This document shows positions 1-8,129 of a DNA stretch of 64,000 nt, piece by piece (within the stretch, counting starts at the first letter, position 1; each line of letters starts with the position of its first letter). This DNA comes from Bacillota bacterium (lineage in GTDB: Bacteria > Bacillota > Clostridia > Lachnospirales > Lachnospiraceae). The notes beneath the pieces were generated by a model, which saw only the letters and a list, made by a program, of their open reading frames with translations, was not told where the DNA came from and searched no databases. Made by a program: the position numbers and the translations under genes. The DNA is taken from contig JAEZFK010000032.1 in assembly GCA_023437715.1 (NCBI GenBank), positions 1-64,000 on the forward strand, given 5' to 3'.

Positions 1-1267
1 GCCCCAGACTCAGCCACAAACCCAGCCCCAGACTCAGCCACAAACCCAACCGCAAACTCAGCCACAAACCCAGCCTCAGACTCAGCCACAAACCCCGCCG
101 TCAAACACCCAGGGCGGAATGGCAGGCGGCATTCCCAATGTTTTTTGTCCAAGAGGGATGCTCACACATACGGTTGAAGCCGGTGATACGCTTTATATTA
201 TTTCCCAGCGTTATAACACGACTGTAGATGCAATCATAACGGTCAACCCGGGAATTGAGCAGGACAATTTAAGGGTAGGACAGCGAATCTGTATCCCTCG
301 CGGAAACAGAAATCCAAACATGCCCCAAAGACCTCCGGTTCCGCCGACAAATCAAAATCAAGGAGGATCAACCGGAGGCAACATGATAACTGCCTGTCCG
401 GTTGGACTGTATTCCTATATCATTCAGGACGGAGATACCCTTTGGCTTTTGGCACAGCGTTTCCGCACCAGCGTTGAAGCGATCATGACTGTAAACCCAG
501 GTATCAACCCTGCCAATCTGTTTATTGGGCAGGTGATCTGCGTTCCATATGGAGGCGGCATAACCGTTCCCCAGCCGCAGCCACAACCCCAGCCACAACC
601 TCAACCCCAACCGCAGCCACAACCCCAGCCTCAGCCTCAGCCCCAGCCTCAGCCCCAACCACAGCCTCGTCCTCAGCCCCGTCCCCAGCCTCAGCCACAA
701 CCACAGCCACCCGTAGCATGTGTCAGCAATGCAGAGCACAGTCTGAACAACTATTTGCGGCTATTGTGGTCACAGCATGTTTACTGGACGAGAATGTATA
801 TGATAAGCGCGGCCTATGGACTGCCGGATGAAACATATGTTTCAAACCGTCTGTCACAGAATCCGGGCGATTTCGAAATGGTGCTGCGGCCATTTTACGG
901 AGAAGAAAATGCGGCTCAGTTTGCAAGTCTGCTGACCACTCATATACAGATTGCCGCTGAGCTTTTCGGGGATATGATAGCCGGTAATACGACGGCCGCG
1001 GATGATGCCGAGAGGCGCTGGTACGATAATGCGGACCAGATCGCGGAATTCCTCAGCAGCATTAATCCAAACTGGACGGTTCAGGATTGGAAGAAGATGC
1101 TGTACGATCATTTGGCCATGCTGAAATCGGAAGCCGAAGATATTATAGGTCAGAATTTTGAAGACAGCATCAGCATGTTTGGAAACATTGAGCAGGAAGC
1201 TATGGAAATGGCCGATGCCATGGCCCAGGGAATTGCAGCCCAATTTCCCCAGTATTTCAGCATGTGA
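1..1267 (+). CDS. LysM-repeat protein with Pro-Gln linkers (5' end cut by window edge)
   Basis: The reading frame is open to the left edge (first full codon at base 2), so the N-terminus lies outside the window and the ATG at 119 is probably internal. In order it shows a (Pro-Gln-Thr-Gln)n stretch to about base 105, two LysM domains (about 160-300 and 410-545; each has a GDTL core and ends in ICIP or ICVP), a long Pro-Gln/Pro-Arg linker (about 570-712) and a roughly 185-residue C-terminal domain predicted to be helical, rich in Trp, Met and acidic residues. LysM domains bind peptidoglycan or chitin-like glycans, so a spore or cell-surface location is likely. I have seen similar C-terminal domains in LysM proteins but cannot name the family. 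A hairpin terminator follows at 1320. Certain as LysM; function unknown. Confidence 0.85.
   Translation, partial: PQTQPQTQPQTQPQTQPQTQPQTQPQTQPQTPPSNTQGGMAGGIPNVFCPRGMLTHTVEAGDTLYIISQRYNTTVDAIITVNPGIEQDNLRVGQRICIPRGNRNPNMPQRPPVPPTNQNQGGSTGGNMITACPVGLYSYIIQDGDTLWLLAQRFRTSVEAIMTVNPGINPANLFIGQVICVPYGGGITVPQPQPQPQPQPQPQPQPQPQPQPQPQPQPQPQPRPQPRPQPQPQPQPPVACVSNAEHSLNNYLRLLWSQHVYWTRMYMISAAYGLPDETYVSNRLSQNPGDFEMVLRPFYGEENAAQFASLLTTHIQIAAELFGDMIAGNTTAADDAERRWYDNADQIAEFLSSINPNWTVQDWKKMLYDHLAMLKSEAEDIIGQNFEDSISMFGNIEQEAMEMADAMAQGIAAQFPQYFSM
570..712 (+). repeat. CAGCC/CAACC-type codon repeat encoding a Pro-Gln linker
   Basis: Near-perfect tandem repeats of 6-12 bp units encode alternating Pro and Gln, with two Pro-Arg units near the end. 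A related Pro-Gln-Thr-Gln repeat occupies bases 1-105. Such tracts are prone to slippage, so linker length probably varies between strains and assembly errors are possible here. Confidence 0.85.
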
Positions 1268-1319
1268 TCTGTTTTAAACCTGTGCTCACAGAATAAGGAA
1301 TGAGAATAAGAGATAAGAC

Positions 1320-1363
1320 GGCGTCCATCATAACGGTTTTCCGCTGTGACGGACGCCTTTTCT
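1320..1363 (+). terminator. Rho-independent terminator after the LysM gene
   Basis: A stem of GGCGTCC (1320-1326) with GGACGCC (1351-1357) extends inward through further pairs and wobbles to a TTTT loop, and is followed by TTTTCT. Confidence 0.8.
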
Positions 1364-1509
1364 CCTGCGGGCCGACAGGCCGACTCTACGAAGCGTTTAT
1401 TGAAATGATGCTCGAAAACATATACAATGGACAAGGCGGTCATAAAATGGAATACAGTTTCAGGAACCATAACAATAAAACGAAAAATCAGGAAAGATGG
1501 TAAAATATA

Positions 1510-2115
1510 ATGGAAAACATATCGAGAAAGGCACTGAAAGAACAGTATAAAAACAGAGTGGTCATGGGCGGTGTATACCGCATTAAATGCAGCGGTTTAA
1601 AGACTGAGTGGCTCCGGGCCACCACGGACATGAAAGGGGCAATGAACCGTTATAAGTTTATGTTTACGTCCGGCACCTGCCCCGAGCCCTGTATGGCGGA
1701 AGCATGGAAGCAGTACGGCCCTGGCTCATTTTCCTTTGAAGTGGTGGAAGAGCTGCAAAAGAAGGAGACACAGACGGACCGGGAGTTTTCTGACGACGTA
1801 AACACCCTGCTGGATCTGTGGCTGGAAAAACAGAACCAGGAATTGGAGGAAATAAATGAAATAAAACAATTCCTTGATAATTCCGGTAAAATCATACAAT
1901 TACCTCAAAAGGAAAAAACAAAAGTGAAGACCCTCCGCTATCTGGCGGAGAAATTTCAGGAAGACCGCATTTACACCGAAAAGGAGGTAAATGACGTTTG
2001 CAGCCAGTGGAATACCTTTGGAGATTTCTTTCTGCTGAGGCGGGAACTTGTGGATCATGGGCTCCTATGCCGTGAAGCCGACGGTTCCGCCTACTGGAGG
2101 CCGGAAAAACAATAA
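1510..2115 (+). CDS. GIY-YIG nuclease-like protein with C-terminal DUF2087 domain
   Basis: A 201-residue protein. The N-terminal half (about 18-110) contains GGVYRIKCSG and then a conserved Arg (WLRATTDMKG) and a Glu (FSFEVVEEL), the pattern of bacterial GIY-YIG family members of unknown target. After an acidic/basic coiled linker (105-140), residues about 140-200 match DUF2087: LRYLAEKF, YTEKEV, RRELVDHGLL and YW, a winged-helix-like fold also found attached to ArsR-type regulators. The second YIG half-motif is degenerate, so nuclease activity is not assured. The Shine-Dalgarno is weak (AGGAAAG about 13 nt upstream). The coupling suggests a DNA-associated or regulatory role (inference). Confidence 0.75.
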   Translation: MENISRKALKEQYKNRVVMGGVYRIKCSGLKTEWLRATTDMKGAMNRYKFMFTSGTCPEPCMAEAWKQYGPGSFSFEVVEELQKKETQTDREFSDDVNTLLDLWLEKQNQELEEINEIKQFLDNSGKIIQLPQKEKTKVKTLRYLAEKFQEDRIYTEKEVNDVCSQWNTFGDFFLLRRELVDHGLLCREADGSAYWRPEKQ

Positions 2116-2184
2116 AAAATCGGGGAGAACGTTCTTGAATACCGGGAGATGATTTGGTACAATTCATCCATGGAGGGAAAAACG

Positions 2185-2769
2185 ATGCAAAACAGTAAAG
2201 TTGGAGATATAATCCGTACTCTGCGCCTGGAACGGGGAATGACGCAGAAGCAGCTTGCGGATGAAATGAATATCAGCGACAAAGCCGTCTCCAAGTGGGA
2301 GAGGGGCTTGGGCCTGCCTGATATTTCGCTGATACCGGAGCTTTCTGACCTTCTTGGAATTGATATACAAAATTTATTGACCGGCGATATGACACCAAAT
2401 GATTTTGTAGGAGGTAATATGAAAAATACAAAATACTTTATTTGTCCCACATGCCGGAATATAACCCTCTGCACAGGCGAAGCAGAGGTTTCCTGCTGCG
2501 GCAAAAAGCTGGCGGCACAGGCCTTAAGGAAGGCGGAAGAAAAGGAGAAGCTGGCCGTTGAGGTAATTGAGGATGACTGGTACATCACCAGTGGACATCC
2601 CATGAATAAGGACAACTATATTTCTTTTGTGGCTCTGGCCACAGGCGACCGCATACAGATAGTCAAGCAGTATCCTGAATGGAATTTAGATGTCCGAATC
2701 CCCAGGCGGGATCACGGAATGCTGATCTGGTACAGCATGGAAGACGGCCTGCTCTATCAATATCTGTAG
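2185..2769 (+). CDS. XRE-family HTH protein with zinc-ribbon/superoxide-reductase-like C-terminus
   Basis: Start chosen at the ATG preceded by GGAGGGAAAAACG; an in-frame ATG at 2149 lacks a ribosome site. Residues 5-60 form a Cro/CI-type HTH (GDIIRTLRLERGMTQKQLAD, then VSKWERG). After a linker there is a CPTC...SCC metal-ribbon-like segment (about 86-106), then YITSGHPMNKDNYISF and a beta-rich tail resembling the desulfoferrodoxin/superoxide-reductase fold. The SOR iron ligands look incomplete (GHPM is present, the later His is not), so redox sensing rather than catalysis is the better guess. The protein probably regulates transcription in response to metal or redox state (inference). It is followed after 41 nt by the DUF4491 gene. 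Confidence 0.75.
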   Translation: MQNSKVGDIIRTLRLERGMTQKQLADEMNISDKAVSKWERGLGLPDISLIPELSDLLGIDIQNLLTGDMTPNDFVGGNMKNTKYFICPTCRNITLCTGEAEVSCCGKKLAAQALRKAEEKEKLAVEVIEDDWYITSGHPMNKDNYISFVALATGDRIQIVKQYPEWNLDVRIPRRDHGMLIWYSMEDGLLYQYL

Positions 2770-2810
2770 ATGGCTATAGGAAAGCTTAAAAATGCAAGGG
2801 AGGTAATGTT

Positions 2811-3107
2811 ATGACAATGTGGTCGGGAGTGGTGATCGGAGCGATTTCTTTTCTCATTATCGGTATTTTCCATCCTATTGTAATTAAGTGCGAATATCAT
2901 TTTACCGAAAGGGTGTGGCCTGTCTTCCTGGCGGGAGGCATTCTCTTCTGCATCCTTTCGTTGTTTGTGAACCAGATTATTATTTCTTCCGCGCTGGCAA
3001 TCACCGGCTTTTCCATGCTGTGGAGCATCAAGGAGCTTAAGGAGCAGGCACGTCGGGTAGAGAAAGGCTGGTTTCCCGAAAATCCAAAACGGAAAAAGAA
3101 GCCGTAA
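2811..3107 (+). CDS. DUF4491 family small membrane protein
   Basis: A 98-residue protein with three hydrophobic segments (about 5-22, 36-54, 56-72) and a basic C-terminal tail ending in PKRKKKP. The motifs GIFHPIVIK, FLAGGILFC, LFVNQIIISS and VEKGWFPENPKR match DUF4491 as I know it. A good AGGGAGG site lies 8 nt before the ATG. It lies just downstream of the XRE gene and may be co-transcribed with it. Function unknown. Confidence 0.8.
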   Translation: MTMWSGVVIGAISFLIIGIFHPIVIKCEYHFTERVWPVFLAGGILFCILSLFVNQIIISSALAITGFSMLWSIKELKEQARRVEKGWFPENPKRKKKP

Positions 3108-3146
3108 AAAGAAAGCTGTCTTGAACGGGCATGTCAAAGAATGCAA

Positions 3147-3200
3147 AAAGGAAGCCTCACCATCCGTGTATTTATACCGGCTGTAAGGCTTCCTCTTTAT
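3147..3200. terminator. Bidirectional terminator between DUF4491 and mmsA
   Basis: GGAAGCCT and AGGCTTCC form a stem flanked by AAAAA on the left and TCTTTATATTTT on the right, between two convergent genes. Confidence 0.8.
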
Positions 3201-3229
3201 ATTTTCAGACCTTTATAGATTTTTATAAA

Positions 3230-4732
3230 TTAGATGGTTCCATCCCAGGAATCAACCTTTTCTCTTTTAATTTCTTCTTCGTCGAACCATCTTGTTGTCA
3301 CACATTTTGACTCGGTATAGAAACGGACGCCATCCTTGCCTAAGCAGTGAAGATCCCCAAAGAAAGAATTTTTATGTCCGGAGAATGGGAAAGTTCCTAC
3401 GGGAACAGGAATTCCCACGTTTACTCCCACCATGCCGCCGTGGGTTCTCTTCTGGAACTCCCGGGCATAATAGCCGTTCTGTGTGAAGATGACGGAACCG
3501 TTTGCAAATGGATTGGCGTTCATGATCTCTAAGCCTTCTTCAAAGGTTTTCACTCTTTTGATGCACAGTACCGGCCCGAAGATTTCCTGAGTACCGACCG
3601 TCATTTCCGGAGTCACATGGTCGAGGATGGTGGGCCCCATGAAGAAGCCGTTTTCATATCCTGGAACCACATAGTTTCTTCCGTCTAAAACAAGCTCTGC
3701 CCCTTCGGCCAGACCGGTTTCAATCCATTTTGTAACGAATTCCCGGTGACCGGCGTTGACGACGGGACCGATGTCCGTATTTTTATCGCAGCTTTCTCCA
3801 ACCTTTAAGGCCTTGGCCTTTTTCACAATGCTTTCTACCAGCTTATCGGCAATGGATTCCTGCACCACAACAGTAGGAAGTGCCATGCAGCGCTCGCCGG
3901 CACATCCGAATGCGGCATTGATGATTCCGGCTGCAGTACGCTCGATGGGAGAGTCCTCCAGAACAAGGGCATGGTTCTTGGCTTCGCATAATGCCTGAAC
4001 CCGTTTTCCGTTGGCAGCAGCTTCTGTATAGATGTGAAGTCCTACGGAAGTGGAGCCTACGAAGCTGATTCCCTTAATGTCCGGATGGCTTAAGAAAAGC
4101 TCGGCTTCCTTTCTGGAGCAGGTCACAATATTTAAAACTCCGTCAGGAAGGCCTGCCTCCTGATACAGCTCGGCAATTCTCATACAGGTCATAGGTGTGG
4201 GGCTGGCTGCCTTGATGACAATGGTATTTCCGGTGGCAATGCACATGGGAGCCATCCAGCCCATAGGGATCATGGCTGGGAAATTAAATGGAACAATGCC
4301 GGCAAACACTCCTAAAGGCTCTCTGTATAACGAAGTATCCACTCCGCTGGAAGCGTCCATAAGAGTCTCTCCCATCATGAGGTTGGGAGCGTTGATGGCC
4401 TGTTCTGTTCCCTCTTTGGCCTTTAAAACATCGCCCTGTGCATCGCCCCAGGCCTTTCCGTTTTCTGTGGCGCATAATTCTGTGAGCTCATCAAGATGTT
4501 CCACCAAAAGCTCTCTTAACCGGTAAAGCACCTGGACTCTTTTCAGGACAGGTGTGGAAGACCACTGAGGAAATGCCTTTTTTGCTGCCTGGATGGCTGC
4601 TTCTACCTCATCCTGAGTACAGCAGGGCGCTTTTGCAATGACTTCTCCGGTGCTGGGGTTATACACATCCATGTATTTCTCTGTCTGTGACGTGATCCAT
4701 TTTCCCCCGGCAAAATACTGTAATGTTTTCAT
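3230..4732 (-). CDS. mmsA: CoA-acylating methylmalonate-semialdehyde dehydrogenase
   Basis: A 500-residue aldehyde dehydrogenase. It has the MMSDH signature VPFNFPAMIPMGW (oxyanion Asn150) and the catalytic loop GCAGERCMALP with nucleophile Cys282. The region equivalent to the general-base Glu of hydrolytic ALDHs reads QALCEAKNH, so the canonical ELGGK glutamate is absent, as in the CoA-dependent family; the inserted C-E in place of G-G is unusual. The reaction is malonate or methylmalonate semialdehyde + CoA + NAD to acetyl- or propionyl-CoA + CO2 + NADH, used in myo-inositol or valine catabolism. The ribosome site is GGAGG 7 nt upstream. No other inositol genes adjoin. The divergent DeoR gene and shared operators suggest its regulator. 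Confidence 0.88.
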   Translation of the reverse strand: MKTLQYFAGGKWITSQTEKYMDVYNPSTGEVIAKAPCCTQDEVEAAIQAAKKAFPQWSSTPVLKRVQVLYRLRELLVEHLDELTELCATENGKAWGDAQGDVLKAKEGTEQAINAPNLMMGETLMDASSGVDTSLYREPLGVFAGIVPFNFPAMIPMGWMAPMCIATGNTIVIKAASPTPMTCMRIAELYQEAGLPDGVLNIVTCSRKEAELFLSHPDIKGISFVGSTSVGLHIYTEAAANGKRVQALCEAKNHALVLEDSPIERTAAGIINAAFGCAGERCMALPTVVVQESIADKLVESIVKKAKALKVGESCDKNTDIGPVVNAGHREFVTKWIETGLAEGAELVLDGRNYVVPGYENGFFMGPTILDHVTPEMTVGTQEIFGPVLCIKRVKTFEEGLEIMNANPFANGSVIFTQNGYYAREFQKRTHGGMVGVNVGIPVPVGTFPFSGHKNSFFGDLHCLGKDGVRFYTESKCVTTRWFDEEEIKREKVDSWDGTI

Positions 4733-4802
4733 TTATTACCCTCCTCTGCAATTCTTTTGATTGGTTTGTTTTGCGTTCTTTATGAGTATGTTTTGATAAT
4801 AA

Positions 4803-4817
4803 TATGATAAAATCATA
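4803..4817. promoter_or_regulatory. 15-bp palindrome over the mmsA -10 box (candidate operator)
   Basis: TATGAT-AAA-ATCATA is a perfect dyad with 6-bp arms and includes the TGATAAA heptamer repeated near the divergent regulator's transcription start. Its position on the mmsA -10 box fits repression. Confidence 0.6.
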
Positions 4818-4938
4818 CATCTTGTGGTCAAAAATGTCAAGAGTATAAATGAAAATAATTATGAAGTTACAAGAAGATACCCAAAATTGAAAAGAGCCGC
4901 CTGATTTGGTTCAGCCGGGGAAGCCTGGAATAAGGATA

Positions 4939-4986
4939 TTGACAAATGAATCAATGCGTTTATAATTGTGATAAACAGTTGATAAA
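4939..4986 (+). promoter_or_regulatory. Promoter of the DeoR-type regulator with two TGATAAA repeats
   Basis: TTGACA-16 nt-TATAAT is followed immediately by TGATAAA twice in direct orientation at 11-bp spacing (4969, 4980), covering the predicted +1. This fits autorepression by a DeoR protein. Confidence 0.7.
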
Positions 4987-5053
4987 GTTTTGATCCTACA
5001 GATGGCAGAGGCTTTGTGAATTCATTATTTAATAATCAGGATTGGGAGTATCT

Positions 5054-5830
5054 ATGAGAGACAGCAGAATCAGTGAAATGAAAGAATATATTGAAAAATG
5101 CGGCATCGTATCTATGGAAGAGCTCAGCAAGGTATTTGAGGTATCCATGGTAACCGTCCGCAGGGATGTAAGTGAATTGCAGCAGGCCGGGGCCATAGAA
5201 AAGGTATACGGCGGAGTCAGAAAAAAGGACAGGGGAAATTTAATCGATTTTGAAGAACGGGAAACCACCAACAGTGAAGCCAAAATGATGATCGGCCGGG
5301 AAGCGGCAAAGCTTCTTGCGGATCAGGATATCGTGTTTGTGGATTCAGGCACCACCACGTCCTGCGCCATCGATTATCTGGGAGACAAGCGCATTACGGT
5401 GGTGACGGCCAGCCTTGAAGTCATAGAGAAAGCCGTTAAGAATGACAATATAAAGCTGATTTCTCTCACAGGGATGTATAACAGGGCGACTAACTCTTTT
5501 GCCGGAATAACCACATCAGAGGCCCTGGGAAAGTTTAATATAACAAAAGCCCTGATGGCGGCCTCCGGAGTGACCATTGAATCAGGACTTACCCATGCCT
5601 CGCCCTGGGAATACGAGATCAAGACGGAGGCGGTTAAAAAGGCCGGACAGGTGATCCTGATGGCGGACAGCTCCAAATTTGACGCCGTTACCCTGGTGAC
5701 CTATTGCAGTTTATCGAAAGTGGACACGGTAGTGACCAATGAGTATCCCCCGGAAAAGTTTCTGGAATATTTTAAAGAGCATCATATAGAGCTTCGGGTC
5801 GGAGAGAGCGGAAAGCAGCTCCGCCCGTGA
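5054..5830 (+). CDS. DeoR/GlpR-family transcriptional regulator
   Basis: A 258-residue regulator. The ATG at 5054 is used because GGGAG lies 5 nt before it; the in-frame TTG at 5042 has a ribosome site only 1 nt away. Residues 1-57 are the DeoR winged HTH (RISEMKEYIEKCGIVSMEEL, then VTVRRDVSELQQAGAIEKVYGG). Residues about 75-235 are the ISOCOT-like sugar-phosphate sensor (FVDSGTTT, SLTGMYNR, ASGVTIESGLTHASPWEYEI, ADSSKF). Divergence from mmsA with shared TGATAAA sites argues that it controls mmsA, as the DeoR-type IolR does for inositol genes (family analogy). It ends 13 bp before the convergent AraC gene. Confidence 0.85.
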   Translation: MRDSRISEMKEYIEKCGIVSMEELSKVFEVSMVTVRRDVSELQQAGAIEKVYGGVRKKDRGNLIDFEERETTNSEAKMMIGREAAKLLADQDIVFVDSGTTTSCAIDYLGDKRITVVTASLEVIEKAVKNDNIKLISLTGMYNRATNSFAGITTSEALGKFNITKALMAASGVTIESGLTHASPWEYEIKTEAVKKAGQVILMADSSKFDAVTLVTYCSLSKVDTVVTNEYPPEKFLEYFKEHHIELRVGESGKQLRP

Positions 5831-5843
5831 AATCCCCGTGGCC

Positions 5844-6716
5844 TCAGCCTTTCTTCCGGTATTCCCTGGGAGTGCAGTTAAAAAAGCGTTTAAACATCTG
5901 GGAAAAATTGCTGGGGCTGTCAAAGCCGCAGTGGCCGGATATGTCTGAAATGCTGCTGTTTAAGTTCCGCAAAAGCATGGAAGCGCCCTGCATCACCCGG
6001 TATTTCAGCAAATACTGCATGGGTGAAACCTGTATCACCCTTTGAAAGCAGCGCAGACATTCCCGTTCCCCGATGTGGGCTGCTTTTGCGATTTGGGACA
6101 GGTCTAAATTCTCTGAAAAATGGTCGTGGATATAGGCGAGCATTTTCTGGATGCGGATGCCGTCCGTTCCCAGCTCTCCGGAACAGGCCCGGATATCCTC
6201 TTCATAGTTCTGATAAAGGCCAAGGCAGATCCTTGACAGTCTTTCCCTGGTGACAAATTCATAGCCCGCCGTTTCCGCAGAAAAGGCCTCAAAGGCCGTT
6301 ATAAAATCATCTGCCTCACGGAGCAGACAGCCGTCTAAGGAAGTGCAGGTGGTAAGAGGCGTTATGTATTTGTTTGCAAATGCAGAATCCCCGCTGCCCG
6401 TAAGGAGCAGAGGATGAAAAACCAGGGAATGAAGCCGGCAGCAGGGCTTTGCCTCCGCAGAATGCAGGATGTTGGAGTTTATGAAAAATGTCTCTCCCTC
6501 ATTGAGATAAATCACTTTTCCGGGTATCTGCAGTTTCATAACCCCGGAAACGGAGTATATAATTTCCATTTCCGTATGCCAATGCCAGGGAATGATGCCG
6601 GCGGCATTGCTGGTATACAGAGAGGAATATCCGGCACAGGGAAATTCCAGGGTGCCATGGGGTAAAAGCTCCTTGTTCGTATGATCCAGATTCAGCCCGC
6701 ATTTTTGCAGTCCCAT
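5844..6716 (-). CDS. AraC-family regulator with N-terminal cupin
   Basis: About 290 residues. The N-terminal cupin ligand domain contains GIIPWHWHTEMEIIYSVSG and LNEGETFFINSN; the C-terminal 100 residues hold two AraC HTH motifs (LDLSQIAKAAHIGERECLRC and SISDISGHCGFDSPSNFSQM, ending with the NCTPREYRK signature). Start choice: GGAG lies 10 nt before the ATG at 6716 and 4 nt before an in-frame TTG at 6722. Either is possible. Its promoter is interlaced with that of the divergent MFS gene, the likely target. Confidence 0.85.
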   Translation of the reverse strand: MGLQKCGLNLDHTNKELLPHGTLEFPCAGYSSLYTSNAAGIIPWHWHTEMEIIYSVSGVMKLQIPGKVIYLNEGETFFINSNILHSAEAKPCCRLHSLVFHPLLLTGSGDSAFANKYITPLTTCTSLDGCLLREADDFITAFEAFSAETAGYEFVTRERLSRICLGLYQNYEEDIRACSGELGTDGIRIQKMLAYIHDHFSENLDLSQIAKAAHIGERECLRCFQRVIQVSPMQYLLKYRVMQGASMLLRNLNSSISDISGHCGFDSPSNFSQMFKRFFNCTPREYRKKG

Positions 6717-6750
6717 AAACAATTTTCTCCAAGTTCGTCGTTTTTCTTAT

Positions 6751-6799
6751 ATTATAAGTCCGAAATCAGATTGAATCAAGGCAAAAAAGACGGTATTTT
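6751..6799. promoter_or_regulatory. Overlapping divergent promoters AraC / MFS
   Basis: Minus strand: TTGATT (complement of 6774-6779), 17 nt, TATAAT (complement of 6751-6756). Plus strand: TTGAAT (6771-6776), 17 nt, TATTTT (6794-6799). The two -35 boxes share bases 6774-6776 within the palindrome TTGAATCAA, so polymerase cannot occupy both at once. Confidence 0.75.
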
Positions 6800-6835
6800 T
6801 ATATAAGATAATAAAAAGGAACCAGGAGGAAGAAC

Positions 6836-8011
6836 ATGTATCAATTACTGCTTGTCATTATTTATCTGGCGTTCATCAGTCTGGGGCTGCCGGATTCGCT
6901 TTTGGGGTCCGGGTGGCCGTCCATGTACCGGGAGTTAAATGTGGCGGTAGCTTATGCCGGGATTATCAGCATGATTATAGCCGGAGGGACCATCCTGTCC
7001 AGCTTATTCAGCAGCAAACTGATCGGAAGACTGGGCACAGGCCTTGTAACAGCCGTCAGCGTTGCCATGACTGCGGCGGCATTGCTGGGATTCTCATTTT
7101 CCCATTCGTTCTGGCAGCTGTGCCTGTGGGGAATTCCCTATGGACTGGGAGCCGGAAGCGTAGACGCTGCCCTCAATAATTTTGTGGCCCTGCATTATAA
7201 ATCACGGCACATGAGCTGGCTGCACTGCTTCTGGGGAGTGGGGGCCACCGCCGGACCGTATATTATGGGCCTGTGCCTGATGAACGGATTGAGATGGAAC
7301 GCCGGGTATCTGACCGTAGGCATCATTCAGATCGGTCTGGTAGTCTGTCTGATCCTGTCTCTGCCCTTATGGAAATCCAGAGAGAATTCCAATCAGGACA
7401 ATACAGTGGTGCACAATAAAATCGGCTTAAAGGATACCATAAAGCTTCCGGGAGCAAAGCCTATCCTGACGGCATTTTTCTGCTATTGTGCCCTGGAGTC
7501 CACTACCGGTCTGTGGGCCAGCAGCTACATGGTGCTTTATAAGGGAATTGATGCCCAGACAGCGGCAAAATGGGCGTCCTTATTCTATCTGGGCATTACC
7601 ATCGGCCGTTTTCTCGGCGGTTTTATTACGGACAGGCTGGGCGATAAATACATGGTGCGCTGCGGCCAATGTCTGGCGTTAGCAGGAACATTTCTCCTGC
7701 TTCTGCCCTTTGGAGATATTATGACCCTTATGGGGCTGATTTTCATAGGAATTGGCTGTGCGCCCATTTATCCCAGCCTGCTCCACGAAACGCCTCAGAA
7801 TTTCGGCGTGGAAAATTCCCAGGCTATTATGGGAATGCAGATGGCCTGCGCCTATGTGGGGTCAACCCTTATGCCGCCTGTATTCGGTTTTATTGCGCAA
7901 AATGGAAATGCCGGGCTTTATCCCTTTTATTTAATGGTTTTTGTTATTTTGATGTTTGTTATGGTTGAGGGGATGAACCGGATTCACCAGGGGAGAGAAA
8001 ATGGGAGATAA
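6836..8011 (+). CDS. MFS transporter (fucose-permease/YfkF-like)
   Basis: A 391-residue protein with about 12 hydrophobic segments. It begins IYLAFISLGLPDSLLGSGWP, has the MFS loop-2/3 signature SSKLIGRLGTG and its C-half repeat GGFITDRLGDKY, and a central charged loop (residues about 183-205). The helix-4/5 segment GVGATAGPYIMG is typical of the sugar-permease branch. The substrate is not deducible; the divergent AraC regulator suggests an inducible sugar or related carbon source. Shine-Dalgarno AGGAGGAAGA sits just upstream of the ATG. A hairpin terminator begins 24 nt after the stop. Confidence 0.85.
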   Translation: MYQLLLVIIYLAFISLGLPDSLLGSGWPSMYRELNVAVAYAGIISMIIAGGTILSSLFSSKLIGRLGTGLVTAVSVAMTAAALLGFSFSHSFWQLCLWGIPYGLGAGSVDAALNNFVALHYKSRHMSWLHCFWGVGATAGPYIMGLCLMNGLRWNAGYLTVGIIQIGLVVCLILSLPLWKSRENSNQDNTVVHNKIGLKDTIKLPGAKPILTAFFCYCALESTTGLWASSYMVLYKGIDAQTAAKWASLFYLGITIGRFLGGFITDRLGDKYMVRCGQCLALAGTFLLLLPFGDIMTLMGLIFIGIGCAPIYPSLLHETPQNFGVENSQAIMGMQMACAYVGSTLMPPVFGFIAQNGNAGLYPFYLMVFVILMFVMVEGMNRIHQGRENGR

Positions 8012-8034
8012 ATGCTTTATCCGATAAACGGAAA

Positions 8035-8077
8035 GGGTTTGCTGTCTGGGAAACAGACGGCAGGCCCTTTTGCTTTG
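8035..8077 (+). terminator. Rho-independent terminator of the MFS gene
   Basis: A stem of about 14 bp with G-U pairs (8035-8048 with 8054-8067) has a GGAAA loop and is followed by TTTTGCTTTG. Confidence 0.8.
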
Positions 8078-8129
8078 TTTCACTATGCGGGCATTCCGTT
8101 TCTTCAGAATACAGGTTTATCAGAATATG

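Larger units (their letters stand above)
4733..5053. other. Divergent regulatory region mmsA / deoR-type regulator
   Basis: This 321-bp gene-free stretch holds promoters for both neighbours. For mmsA (minus strand) there is TTGACA (complement of 4835-4840), 17 nt and TATGAT (complement of 4812-4817). For the regulator there is TTGACA (4939-4944), 16 nt and TATAAT (4961-4966). The heptamer TGATAAA occurs at 4805-4811, 4969-4975 and 4980-4986; the last two are exactly 11 bp apart. Confidence 0.8.

Noticed and set aside
570..712. Possible CRISPR array
   Set aside because: Repeats are 6-12 bp, contiguous and in frame with a protein; there are no spacers and no cas genes.
368..739. Minus-strand open frames with Leu/Arg or Val/Ala repeats across the Pro-Gln tract
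   Set aside because: They are the antisense reading of the codon repeat and have no ribosome sites or domains.
1300..1503. Small plus-strand frame of 67 codons
   Set aside because: It contains the terminator hairpin of the LysM gene and has no recognisable product.
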